64,000 nt of DNA from Sporothrix humicola (taxonomy: Eukaryota > Ascomycota > Sordariomycetes > Ophiostomatales > Ophiostomataceae), in the NCBI GenBank assembly GCA_021396245.1, contig WNYE01000042.1, positions 124,001 to 188,000 of the forward strand, read 5' to 3'. The notes under the pieces are model-generated. The model had not been told where the DNA came from. It ran no database searches and saw only the letters and a list, made by a program, of their open reading frames with translations. The position numbers were made by a program, and so were the translations under genes. How positions within the stretch are numbered: the stretch's first letter is position 1; the number at the start of each line of letters is the position of its first letter. This document shows positions 47,451-59,558 of the stretch, piece after piece.

Positions 47451-50400
47451 GTCCGGGAAAAGAGAGAAAGGGCGCAGCGAACGTGGGGGGTTGAACGAAC
47501 GTCGAGTGTCGGAAAGAAAAAGAAAAAGGAAAAAATAAAAGATGTTTCGTTTCGTCGATGACGCGAATGTTTGCCTTGCAAATGTCCTTATCGCTTATCG
47601 GCCGTTTGATGCGCGCGGAATTTAGCGGCTCGCAGGCTGGCAGTTACGTCGCCCTTGTCATGCAAAGAGACAGGGCCGCTAATATTACCGTCGTTCCCAA
47701 GTCCCTTCCCAAAAGTCAACCTCTCTCGGTTCTTTCAGCTCTTCCTCCCTTCTCTTCCTTCTTTCCTCACTTGCCCCCTTTGTTTTCGGGCAACTGCCGA
47801 GTCAGTTTCTCTTTTGCGTTTCCCCCCTTTACGATCAAATAGGCAAGTACAATGGCGAGAAACAACGATGGACATGTCATGCAAGACCAGAAAGAACGAC
47901 TGGTGGGTGCAAAGAAAAAAAGCACTTTCTTTGGCTACATCGCTGCATCGCTGCTTTCGTAGTGGGAATTCTGCAGTTTTGAAGGACGCCACACTCTGTT
48001 TCCCAACACGTTGTATTCTTGACAGATAAGAATGGGCGAAATGCTTGTCTTGACTTGCTCCTTTCTTTTCCAAACCCTTGGCATCAGCATTCTATTCCGC
48101 AGAGAACTTCTCTAGCCTTGAAGACGGGAATAGGAAAAAGGAAAACGGGAAGAAAACAAGGGACGAGGAGGAGGAGTGGAAACGCACGTATTACTGAGAA
48201 CGTCGTAAACGCACACAGAATAGAAAAAGGGGACAATAAAATAAAAGAATAAAAATATGGTCAAGCATTTCGGGTGGGTTGGCAAAGACGCTATTACCCC
48301 TCTTTACCGTCCGAGGATCGTCTTGGAAATGGCGTATCGTGGACCGGTCTCGACCTTCCCAGCTTGGGAGACGCTACGACGTTCAAGGGATCAAACGGAA
48401 GGAGGGACCAGTCTCTTGGTGATGGTAGTCTGGGAGGGGAGGATGACTGGAGAACTGTGGATGACAATGGGCAGATGAATGCAGCTTGTTGACGGGCTGA
48501 TGCGTGAGATAAAAAAATCCACGTCAAGAAGGAGCGGCCGTGACATCTTCTTACCCTCCATTTTGGGGCTCTTGCCGTTCTTGCATCACAACATTATGTT
48601 CAAAGGAAGGCGCCATGGACCCGGATTCACAACGGCTGTTCACTCCATATTATCACAGCTCAAAGAAACGGTAGATCTATGATGAGTTTAAAAAGAGAAG
48701 AAGAAGAAAAACAGTGCCTTGTTGACGGGTTTGTGTCCTTGTACTGTCGTATTTCGTATCAATCTAGCCCCAGCGAAAAAGAACACAGATACCGGTGGCA
48801 TGGAGTGCGACCAAAAAATTAAGCAGAAACCAAACGAGAAAATGGAAAGAACGTGGACAGGCTCCGCCACAGGCAGGTCGCTTCGGTTCTCAGCCGCTAA
48901 AACGCGGTCTGCCTTTACGCCAAACCAATACAGTGTCGATACCCATCGCCTAACTGTACGAGCAGATAATAGTACTCCGTAATACTCCTCATAATAAAAC
49001 ATACTGCTCACGGGCACGAGTATTATTCCTCGTTTGGTCAAGTTCCGACACTGTTTTGATCATTTTGACCAAATCGCCGCTCCCACCACGCTCCGCACTC
49101 TGTCCCTGTTCATCCGCTTGCCGGGATATCTTGTTAGATTGCCCTAATAAATAGAGGGCGGGAGGAGGCTACAGACGCGTTCTCCAAGAACTGGGGATCG
49201 GACAATGTCTCCCCGGGTGTATTTAGGTCTTTTATTACCCATTATGGAGCACTTTGGGCTACTCTTTATTACGCATGAGCTTTCTGTAGAACAGATTTGT
49301 GTGCAGACAAGTAAATGTGTGTGTGTGTATGTCGTACACATCAAAAAGCCACAGATTGATAAATACTGAGTCGTCTTTCAAAATGGAGCACGGGTGGCAC
49401 TTCGTGGGTTGCACGCTCACTGGCCCAGTGCGCGCACTGTATGCAGGTGCTTTTAACTTTTCTTAGCAGTGCCTAGTGCATGCTTCTTCCCTAATTTGTA
49501 CCTCTCGTCCCCCTTTCTGCATCGTTCCTTCTGTCGTTCTCACGTTCCCTGGCGGGGCTAGCAGTTTTTCTAGTCCAGGCGCCGTCTAACCAGCCCCCCA
49601 GGCCCCTTTTGGGAACCAATTATGGGCGACTTGCCCTGCTGGAATCAACCTGGCTCGCCTGGGACCACCCACCGGCTGCCCCTGCCAGCAAGCGATTTTG
49701 CTTTGTCCTGCCCAATTTCAAACACATTCGAGACGGATAACACAGCGCCACCCACTGCAAAATTCGAAAAAGAAAGGGCGACCCACCTGGAAAAGCGTCC
49801 AATTGCCCTGTCCACACGCCCTCTCCGTACTCGATCCGCGGCAGTGTCTCCTACCGTCGTATGCGCTTTCCTTAATGGGCCTGACCACATCCCCCCTTCC
49901 ACTCTCTCCATTCCCTCTTTCCCGCTCCTCTCCTGCAACCCACACCCATTGTTCGCAGTAGTACGCTCCTTTTTGTGGTTGTGGTTTGATCACAGCCCTC
50001 ATCCTCTCCTTTCCCGAGTCATTTCCTCCTCGATTCTCGACAACATTCGTTTCTTCGCATTCCCATTCATTTTCACCCTCGACATACCCCATTCTTGACG
50101 TTCTTTTGACGTTCCCGGCCGTCTGTACCACCCGTCTGCACACCACGCTAAGTGCCAGTGATTCTTTTTTCTCGGCGCCCAGCCCCGAACGCAACTGGAC
50201 AGAAACTCCCTTTTTGGACTGCGCGTCCCTCGCCGCCGAGCCACGCAATCGTTACCGGCCGTCACTTCATCGGGCGCAGGCGACATTTCGGTATCGCGTT
50301 GACGGACAGGACGACAGAAGACGATTGAACGAACCCCTTCGAATCGCCAGGCAAAAGGGTCGACTGCCGAGTGAACAACACAGTCTGACGCGGCCATTTG

Positions 50401-50848
50401 GAATCACCCACGACAACCGACGACAAGTCACGATTCGATTGAGACTGTGACTTTTGGAAGTGGCAAAAGAAGGAGTCGACCAAGTAAAACCTTTGCTGTT
50501 TGTATCTGCAAAGTGTTCGACAAAAGCGACGACAACGACGATAGTACTGCCAGCGACGAGTGCTACGACGACAACGACTGCCATTTCGGACACGACGAAT
50601 CTCGCGTACAACGCCCGTGCTGCGTCTCGGGTCCCATCGATCGAGGTACACACACTCGCCCAACGCACCTCTGTTCCAGCCGTACACAACCACACGTCCC
50701 TTTCACATCCCATTTCATGGCGACAGAAACATAGACCCCCGGTGGATCGTTGTCTCTACGGAGAGGGAAGCCATTTTGACGCCCCTTTTCTTTCTCTTGG
50801 CCCTGCGCCTTCGGATGGCCGCCGTTGCGGACCATATCTAGCGCCGCC
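47451..50848. promoter_or_regulatory. 3.4 kb divergent intergenic region, NFKBIL1-like / palH
   Basis: This contains the short promoter of the NFKBIL1-like gene at the left and a long upstream region for palH at the right. From about 49620 to 50450 the + strand is C+T-rich with several upstream ATGs (one frame runs 49622-50098). A (TG)n run lies at about 49317-49330 and a TACTCCGTA at 48973-48981. Nothing here resembles a known protein or RNA gene. Confidence 0.5.
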
Positions 50849-53437
50849 ATGGACCCTCGCGACATCGTGGTGTCGCCGTCGATAATAACGACGGCGGATG
50901 GCACCATTGCTACACGAACTTCTGCTACTTCGAAATACAACTGCCAAGCAATCAACCTCCCGGCTGGTGGCATATTATACATCCCCGGCGCCGACCCGGT
51001 CACATTGACTGCAGCCGCTGCATACAAACCAACATGTCTACCAACGAACGCTCCCAACATCATCGGCGGCACTGGCGCTGGAACGACAACTGCGGACCCG
51101 GGTGATATGACGTCGACCAGCAGTTTGTCAGCCGATAACCCCTCCAACATCACAGGTGTCAATATCGACGAGACGGCCGACACGACACCACAATACTCTG
51201 ACTTCCGCGATCCCTTTTACGCTTCTTCTTTCCCACAGTGTTACGCACTGGCATCCACAACCGTCATTGCGTACACTCTCGTTATCATGCTCTTCATCAC
51301 TCCCCGCTCCTTTCTTGACGGCGGTGTCGTTGTTCTTGGCCGGCGAGGGTTCACCAACGGTGGCTCTGGCGGCACGAGCATTGGTGGCCGCCCATGGCTT
51401 CAGAAGGTTGCTGCTCTGACAGTAGCCATCTCGCTAACCATTGCCACCGCCGACACTTTCCGCGTCGCGGAGAACCAGTATTCCTGGGGCATTCAGAATG
51501 CCAAGGAGATGCAGGACGAAGTCTTGGACGGCACACAGCTCAAGGTGATCCGCATTATCTCAGACACTTTCCTGTGGCTTGCCCAGGCCCAGACGTTGAT
51601 CCGTCTATTTCCTCGCCAACGAGAAAAGGTCATTATCAAGTGGACGGCCTTTTCCCTCATCACCCTCGACGTCATCTTCAACTGTCTCAACAATTTTCTT
51701 TATCCTGGCACAACACATTCGTTCACCGACGCAATCCCTGCTCTCAGCTACCTCTTCGAACTCGCCCTTGGAGTGCTTTATGCTGCATGGGTTATATACT
51801 ATGCACTCATGAAGAAGCGTTACGCGTTTTATCACCCACGTATGCGCAACATCTGCCTAGTGGCCGCATTATCATTATTGGCCATTCTTGTGCCAGTTGT
51901 TTTCTTTGTCCTCGACATCTGCAAACCAGACTTTACTGGTTGGGGCGATTACGTCTTGTGGGTCGGTGCAGCCGCCGCGAGCGTGATTGTCTGGGAGTGG
52001 GTAGAGCGCATTGAAGCGCTCGAGCGTGAGGAGAAGAAGGACGGTATTCTCGGCCGGGAGGTGTTTGACGGCGACGAGATGCTTGACATTATGCCTTCCG
52101 ACTTTGCATGGCCCCGCAGGCGGAGAACGGGCGGCCCTCAAAACGGCGGGAAGGACCCCAAAGATCCCAAAGACGACAGCGAGGACGGCGATGACAACAA
52201 TTCGCCAAACGTTACCAGCAGTGGCGCCAACAAGGGCGCCCGGTCAACGGCCCGGATATGGCCGTCAATGTCGACTTTTGCGAGCCGTTACCGGATAAGG
52301 CCATGGGGCAAAGACCCAGAAAATGCTGCACAACAGCAACAGCAACAACAAGACACGGTGCTGGGCGAACTGACAAGCGTGTCTCGAAGCAACGTCGTTG
52401 GCGATGGTGATGATGGACCCGATGATGCGAATGCAACAGGCGATGCAGCAACAGGACTCGGACGACGACTTCAGCCACCATTATGGCCTGCACGACCACC
52501 ACCAGCGGCAACGCCTGTCAGTAGAACTGATACGGCCAGCGCTGATAGTACAGTCTACGTCATGCGTTATCATCCTGTAACAGACAGCCAGCCAAGTTCA
52601 GCAATGGGCAACCACCAGCACGCCGTGCCTGTTTCATTATCTCGCAGCAACAGCACAAGCACAACAAGCTCGTCCGGCCACGGCCAGCTTCCAAGGACGA
52701 CGATGTCATTCATGAGTTCGCAAAGCGAGAGTGCCAGTGCCTTTGCGTCCGTGTCACCACCACCACGGGACGGCAGTCACTCTGCTTCAGACGATGGAGG
52801 GGTGGCAGGGGCTGGAAACGCAGCGAAACGCTGGCGAACACTAACCCATGTTCTGCCTTTCCGGCGCGGTGGTTCATCGGCCCAGGAGGACACAGAAGCT
52901 GGACGGCCTGGTCGCTCTCATGGCGGTGCGTCCTTGTCCCATGACGACAAACGCATGCAGCATGAGGAAGGCGGCCGCTGGGACATTCGTGCGCGCCTCG
53001 AAGAGTTTGCGGTCACACAGGCCGAGAGACTTCGAGAACGCATCCGCCCGACTGTCGACACGACAGGCTTGCCAGTGATGGTCATTCCGGCGCCGCAGCG
53101 ACAGGGCGCCATGCTTGCTCGTGTCCTCGAAGAGGAAGAAAGTGGCTCGCAGCACCAGCAAGACAGCCAGCAGTCACGAAACGGTAACAGCAGCAGCCGC
53201 TATATCGGGACCGGGTCGAGTGCACCAGCAGCAACGAACCCGAGTCTCTGGCGGAGCAATAGCGAAGCGTCTGCTTCAATCTCGTCAGCAGTGTCACCGC
53301 GCGCAGCTGTGCCTCCACAGACAGGAACAGCACATCCGGGCCCGTCGTCACGCAATGGTCCGCCGGCTGTGGCTTCTACTGCGTTGTCGCGATCTGGATC
53401 TGATGCATCCTCTTCCTCTGGCCACGACAGGCCATGA
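50849..53437 (+). CDS. palH: pH-response sensor PalH/Rim21
   Basis: PalH/Rim21 is the plasma-membrane sensor of ambient alkaline pH. It works with the arrestin PalF and the ESCRT-linked Pal/Rim pathway to trigger processing of the transcription factor PacC. The protein is 862 aa from the ATG at 50849, which lies in an excellent context (GCCGCCATGG); an in-frame ATG eight codons upstream is weaker. About 130 extracellular residues (including NLPAGGILYIPG and three Cys) precede seven predicted membrane helices at roughly 131-152, 183-203, 233-254, 261-282, 299-320, 332-356 and 365-387. Family-like segments include QVLIRLFPRQREK-type QAQTLIRLFPRQREK and FNCLNNFLYPG. The long cytosolic tail (388-862) is Ser/Pro/Gln-rich, with a poly-Gln run near 494-500. 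No intron is needed. Confidence 0.93.
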   Translation: MDPRDIVVSPSIITTADGTIATRTSATSKYNCQAINLPAGGILYIPGADPVTLTAAAAYKPTCLPTNAPNIIGGTGAGTTTADPGDMTSTSSLSADNPSNITGVNIDETADTTPQYSDFRDPFYASSFPQCYALASTTVIAYTLVIMLFITPRSFLDGGVVVLGRRGFTNGGSGGTSIGGRPWLQKVAALTVAISLTIATADTFRVAENQYSWGIQNAKEMQDEVLDGTQLKVIRIISDTFLWLAQAQTLIRLFPRQREKVIIKWTAFSLITLDVIFNCLNNFLYPGTTHSFTDAIPALSYLFELALGVLYAAWVIYYALMKKRYAFYHPRMRNICLVAALSLLAILVPVVFFVLDICKPDFTGWGDYVLWVGAAAASVIVWEWVERIEALEREEKKDGILGREVFDGDEMLDIMPSDFAWPRRRRTGGPQNGGKDPKDPKDDSEDGDDNNSPNVTSSGANKGARSTARIWPSMSTFASRYRIRPWGKDPENAAQQQQQQQDTVLGELTSVSRSNVVGDGDDGPDDANATGDAATGLGRRLQPPLWPARPPPAATPVSRTDTASADSTVYVMRYHPVTDSQPSSAMGNHQHAVPVSLSRSNSTSTTSSSGHGQLPRTTMSFMSSQSESASAFASVSPPPRDGSHSASDDGGVAGAGNAAKRWRTLTHVLPFRRGGSSAQEDTEAGRPGRSHGGASLSHDDKRMQHEEGGRWDIRARLEEFAVTQAERLRERIRPTVDTTGLPVMVIPAPQRQGAMLARVLEEEESGSQHQQDSQQSRNGNSSSRYIGTGSSAPAATNPSLWRSNSEASASISSAVSPRAAVPPQTGTAHPGPSSRNGPPAVASTALSRSGSDASSSSGHDRP

Positions 53438-56234
53438 GTGCTCACCATGAGCGTGCATTTGGCGTAACACGTTGATCGCTGATTGCTGTTGCGAACATAA
53501 AAAAACGGAGTTATATGGAGGAGTATTTTTATTTGTTTGGGCCACGTTCCTGGGTATAGATGGGATTTTCTTTGACCGTTTTATGAATGGTACGGGACAA
53601 ACATTCAAACTTATCAGGGCGGCCGTGATACCCAAAAAGGTGGGATAGCGATTTGATTTTTTGGCACTTGTTTTCTTGTTTTTGATTTCCCTTTTATTCC
53701 CTCCAGGCTTGGGATATTGTGCATCTTGGCGACGACCGCATCCATCTTTTTCTTCTTTTTTTTTTTCTTCTTTTCGGCATTTGTTTTGTTTACACCCCGT
53801 CTCCACATGTCCGCGAGGGGTTTAGATCTCTACGATCTTGTGTATCTTTGTCTCGCAGACACTGCGATTATGAACATGGCGTATATATTGACATGAATTA
53901 TTATGACAATTTCCCTGAATTTCTGGAGACGACTGTGTAGTGAAGAAGGCGAAAATGAAAACGAGAATGGAGCACATGAGATATTCACAAGCAAATTGCT
54001 TACCTGCTTACCTATCACGTTTGCCTGACGCAGATATTCGCAAGCGGTATACGAGGCGGCTTACGAAATAAGCGTTCTTGTTTCCATCGTCTGATGCAGG
54101 ACGATCAGCGTGCATGTCGTAGCGTATCGGAGGCTGTGGAAAGACTCCAAAAGAGCAAGCAAAATGCCAAAGAATGCCAATGAGGATTGCCTCGTGTGGC
54201 TTGGCTTTTGGGCGAGTGCAGGAAGCCGTCGCTGCCGGGACACACTCGGTGCCCTATCAGATGCGCCTGCCTGCACGCATGACGTCCTGCATGAAAGAAA
54301 AGACCTGGAAGGGTGGTGCCAGAATCGCAAATGTCCGTCTTTATCGGTGGACTTAAGATTTTAAGAAGCAACAGAATTGAAGAAGTGACGGAGACATGAG
54401 ACTTGCCCGCCGTTCTTATGATTATGGGCACTGCCCTCACGATTGCAGAACCGGAATTGCCGACAGCAGATGCCAGGGCCACTATTCCCCGTCTCCGTCC
54501 TTTTCCCTAAAGCCCAACAGTTTTCATTTCCTTAACTCTCGTGATGGAGCATCGTCTTTGATGGCCCCTTCATTCATAGGGCTTATCGACCCACCTGCCA
54601 CAGACGGATGGTTGCGCTTAGATAACGTCTCTACCGCGATCGCGGCGCGCACAGGGGCCCATCCGTCAGGAACAATGGCCGGTGGCAGATTGACAGACTG
54701 ACAGGATGGCATAAAAGTATCAACTGGCACCCCGTTTGGCGACATTCTCGGTGGCAACACAAGGCTCTTGCCCTATTAGTGCCTGCAGCGCGGCTGCCCT
54801 GATTGCCCAACTCCCGTCAAAGGCCAAGCCCCGTAGCTTCCGGCGAAGCCTTTCTTTCTTATTTTTCCTTGTGGCCGTTTGCCCCCCCGGGCGACGGAAG
54901 GCGCGACAGCGAAACCCATCGCGCTTTCCTGCCGCGCTCAACACCCACGTATTACGTCGTCAACGCTGGACAGGTCCTCTACGGAGAATGTTGACATTTG
55001 CACATTTGATGCCCCTCTGCCCCTTTTGACGAGACTTCTGGACGCTAGTGCCGACGTCTCTTGTGGGCCACAATTTGGCAGTTCAGATGACTGGGGTTGT
55101 ATTGTGAAAGTGAGCATTGGGACTGGGGGAGAATATCTGTAAGGTCCTGGGGCAAATTTCGGCCGGGGGCATTTTAGTGGTTTAAAATTTTTAGGCCTAG
55201 CCGGGCCCCTACTACAAAAAGTAATATGAGAGCGACGAAAATGAAAAGGGGGAAGGACCAACCGTGAGGGAATCTCCCAAAAGGGTTTAGTGGGGAACAA
55301 CCACAAGGCGGCCGAGGGAAGGCAAGAGAGTAATGAAAAAAAAGAAGGTAAAGAAAATCGCGAACCGTCATCACTGGACCCTTTTCGCGAACCGCCACGG
55401 GCATTCCTAGAACATGAGACGGACCGGAATTTAACTCTTAAAAGTCTTCTTTCCAACTTCTCCCACGTTTCCCCGATCCTTAAATTATCACGATAAAAGC
55501 CTCTCCTTTTTTGGTTTACACTGCATCTGTCAGAGAAACGGCACCACATCATCGTTCGCGCCTTCCGTTGACAACACGGCGGCTTGCTCTTTCCCTAGCC
55601 GCGCCCAGCTCCTTCCTCTACCGCGACCACGCCAGGCGTTGCGACTAGATCCACCAGGGTGATCATCCCTATTTTTCTTTCAGTCGCGCATAGATTTTCC
55701 TATCCCCCTAAACCGACTTGCTCCTTCTTTCTCCATCGACGACTTTTTTGGGCTTCCATACCACCTTCCGTTCCTTACTTTTCTTTAACTCTCGTCTTTT
55801 CCCCTCCTTCCGATTCAATCCCTTTTCTCGCCCTGCCAACATCTTCTTGCCTCGACAACGGTTTCCAACTCATCCGCCCTCTTCCACCTTTCGTCCTCGT
55901 CGCATCCTATTCTCGAGACGACTCCGCGTGGAGAATACATCAAAAAGAAGCATTAATATATAATACGGCGCGCCCAACGTCACTCCCGGCATCCCTTGAC
56001 AAGCCGATCGACCGACCACAGGCTCGTCCTTCCTATTTCATCCCAACGTTGACGACCAATTCCTCGTCTCCTCATTTTGACGACCTGGACGCAACCCCGT
56101 CCTCGAAACATTGTTATCACACGTTGCCCCTTATCGACGATTGGAGCGAGAGCAATCGACTGTCCTCGACCATCTCCCCCCTTCTCCTTTTTGCCGCCCT
56201 CTGCTTTTAGCCATCACATAAACACACACAAACC
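53438..56234. other. 2.8 kb spacer, palH 3' side to LAG1 leader
   Basis: Short frames on both strands overlap and resemble no family. The right part (55540-56230) is strongly C+T-rich and fits the LAG1 promoter and leader. A near-match TACGTCGTC lies at 54953-54961. I see no RNA gene or transposon. Confidence 0.5.
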
Positions 56235-57760
56235 ATGGCTCCCTCATCTACCTCCGCAAAGGAGCCTTTTCCGCTCCTGAATGTCGATGCCGACACCTCC
56301 TTCTCGACACAGCGCTCGTCCGGCAGCGCCGCCAATGGCAATGCCAACGGCGCCCGCCGCAGAAAGCAGTCCAGTGACGGCCTGGCTACCAGCCTGGCCC
56401 ATCTGAGCGGTGTCGACTCGTCTGCCAATGGCAAGGTGAGTCCTTTCCCCTCCAAAGCAGTAATACGGCTTTTTGGTGCTCTATCTAACCTCACTTTCCC
56501 ATCAGAAGCAGGATCTCTCCCGCGAGAAGCGCGTGTCAAAACGGCGTAAGGCCCGGTCTTTGGCCCGCCGCGTCAAGCAGTATGCCGTGCGCCACACATG
56601 GTCGCTGCCCCTGTTCCTTCTCCTCATCGTCCTGATCGGCTACGCTGCCTACCCGTCCGAGGAAAACCCGCTCTACCACTTCATCTTCCTCTCCTACAAG
56701 CTGCCAGTGCCTGCTAACGCCGCACCTGGCACGCCGGCGCAGTACGGCAAGGGTCTCTGGGATATTGCCTTTGTTACGTTCTACACCATTGTCTTGTCTT
56801 TTACGCGTGAGCTCATCATGCAGGAGCTGCTGCGTCCCCTCGCCCGCTACTTCGGTCTCCGCTCCCGTTCCAAACAGGCACGGTTCATGGAACAAATGTA
56901 TACGGCGCTGTACTTTGGCATTCTCGGCCCTGCCGGCGTCTTCGTCATGTCCCGCACCCCCGTCTGGTTCTTCAACACCCGCGGCATGTACGAGAACTCG
57001 CCCCACTGGACGCACGAGGCTTACTTCAAGTTCTACTACCTGTTCCAGGCCTCGTACTGGGCCCAGCAGGCCATTGTTCTCCTGCTCGGCATGGAGAAGC
57101 CCCGCAAGGACTTCAAGGAGCTTGTCGGCCACCACATTGTCTCGCTCTCGCTGATTGGCCTGAGCTACCGCTTCCACTTTACCTACATTGGCCTGGCCGT
57201 CTACATTACCCATGATATCAGCGATTTCTTCCTTGCTGTAAGTTGCATCCCTACGTTCACTGACTGACTGGGTACGCGAGTACAACAACCGCTAACTCTC
57301 TGCTCAGACTTCCAAGTCGCTCAACTACATCGACGGCCCCTTCATGGGCCCCTTCTACTTTGTTTTTATGTGCGTGTGGATTTACCTCCGCCACTACCTC
57401 AACTTGCGCATCATCTACAGCCTCTTCACGGAGTTCAAGACTGTTGGACCCTACGAGATGGACTGGGCCGGCGAGCAATTTAAGTGCCCGCTTGCCTTTG
57501 TGATCACAACGGGGTTGCTTTCCGCACTTCAAGCCCTCAACATTTTCTGGCTGTTCTTCATCATCCGGATTGCCTATCGTTTCGTTGTGCATAACGTTGC
57601 CAAGGACGATCGCAGTGATGCAGAGGACGACACCGAGGTCGACGAGCCTACCAAGGACATTGCCGCCGTCGACGACTCGGCCGCTTTGCTCGCCGCTCAG
57701 CTCTCCAACGGCAACGGCGTCACCAACGGCAAGGCCAAGACCAACGGCGTCGCCCACTAA
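56235..57760 (+). CDS. LAG1: Ceramide synthase (Lag1/Lac1 family, TLC domain)
   Basis: This endoplasmic reticulum enzyme joins a fatty acyl-CoA to a sphingoid base to make (dihydro)ceramide. Three exons (56235-56435, 56506-57237, 57308-57760) give 461 aa. Introns of 70 nt each have donors GTGAGT and GTAAGT and CAG acceptors; intron 1 has a CTAAC branch. Residues 1-67 are a disordered Asn/Ser/Gly-rich head. A basic patch (SREKRVSKRRKARSLARR) precedes the first membrane helix (LPLFLLLIVLIGYAAYP). The TLC domain contains the Lag1 motif with the His pair (GHHIVSLSLIGLSY, His about 276-277) and THDISDFFLATSKSLNY. The C-terminus after the last helix is acidic, then Asn/Gly-rich. The length is usual for fungal ceramide synthases. 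Which acyl chain length it prefers cannot be read from the sequence. Confidence 0.95.
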
Positions 57761-59558
57761 TTTCACCCATTAAAGACTCTTGAAAGATTCTAGAAAATAC
57801 CTGCAGGATCACGGATCATGGCTGCCATTTCTTATTGGTGGCCAGCTTCGCCATGCTCCTTTTTCTGCCTGCTCTTTTTCCTTGGCTTTCGTCTCTGCTT
57901 GAGAGATGGCATTGCATTTGCATCCTGGCGTTTTTATTGGACGGAGGGTTTGTGTTTCCTGTTTTGGCTTCTGGCCTGTGGCATAAGGGTTGGCTGCCTT
58001 ATTTTGAGCATGGTTGAAGGGGACGCGATTATTCTTATTCGATCGTCTCTACCTCATCCCCTAATTTTGACGTTCCGGGGACCCTTCCTTTTCTCTTCTT
58101 TCTTCTATCTTTTGCTCCGACAACACACCCTTCTTTTGCCAGTGCATAAAGAACAGAGAGCAACGAACGGACTTGGGGGACGCATGCATTTGTTTCCTGC
58201 ACTTTTTGCAATTCTTGCGACTCTTGCAACGCTTACAAAGGTTGTTTCTCCCCGTCTGTCTTACCCATCATCTCTTTTTCCTTTTCCGTTGACTGGGACT
58301 CATTTTTCTACCCCTTCGCTTCCGCCCCTTTCCTTGTTTATATAAATACTGTTATTTTTAATGTTCCTTCTTCTTGTCCAAGTGTACTTAGCCTGCATTT
58401 CTTACATTCTTGTAATAATTTTAATGAAAGTGAATACTACAATACCACATACGATATCTTTCCAATATGGTTACTGTTACCACTTCTACAACAGGCGGAA
58501 TTTGCTACAAAGTCTTGGTTTGATAATGACTATGTAACACCAAAATTTGACCAAAAATACACATGGTTTGTGCCCATTGCTGAGCCATGGCTTTGCCTCC
58601 TTCACACCACCCTTTCCTTGCCGCCGTTTTTTAACCTCTGATCCTATCAGGGCAGGTCATGGTAAGTCAGTGAGCCTCTTGGAAAGAGGACCACAGTCCT
58701 CCCGATTCCCGTTGCCCTTCCATGCCAAAAACCATGCACCCAAATTGCATGTGGAAAAATAACACCGTCCTACCGAATCCCCCCATTTCCTGCCGTCCGA
58801 AGAACGCCGGCCACCATGTGTTACCTAGATCCACTCATAGCCCGCTAGTCGTCAGCCTTCCCACCATGAAGAGAGAAGGTAGAGATGTCTTTCGAGTACC
58901 ATGAAATGTGAGAAGAGAAGAAAACAAAAAAAAAAAACCCAAAGCTGGCTTGCTGAAACTTGGAAAAGAAAGCGAAAAAGAAAAGATGAATTAAGCAGGT
59001 GCACCAGTGGCCAATATTATTAGAAACGACAAGTTTGAAAATGAGGTCATCAAAACAGAAAATAAAATAAAAATAGGGAAGTAAAACCCACAGCCACATG
59101 AGAGGCTTGCCTGACTGAGTCAGTCTGTGGGTTTTGGAGTATTAAGGCAGGGGAAAAGCAAACAAGATCAGTAGAAAAGGGCAGTAAAAAGAATGCGCTT
59201 TGTGCTATGCTCTTGGGATGCTTGGGTATAAATGAGATGGGGTTTGAGAAGAAAAAAAAACAGAACTCGTCATGCAGACCTCACCCGTTGAGATAGGGCA
59301 GTTGGTCAATGTTGAAAAAAAAAAAAAGAAAAGCAAATGCGTCAAACATGTCATCAAGATGGTGCGAAGAAGAAGAAAAGTAACAGAAATGAAAATCAGG
59401 ACACAAAAAGGCCCAAAGAAGATGGCGCAAGATGGTCAAGAGACAGCAAAATGTCTGAAAATGAAAATGTCAAAAAACGCCATGCTTTCTCACAGAAAAG
59501 AAGCAACAAGAAGTAAGGAAAATATGAGGCAGGTCGTGTAGATGGTTTCCCTGGGCCA
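57761..59558. other. Convergent intergenic region LAG1 / ABC transporter
   Basis: About 1.8 kb separates two 3' ends. The left half is T-rich and contains a 175-codon frame (57818-58345) whose hydrophobic translation follows from the T-rich composition; I do not regard it as a gene. The right half (58900-59560) is A+G-rich with long A runs near 58930 and 59318-59330, as expected for the 3' UTR of a - strand gene. Confidence 0.5.
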
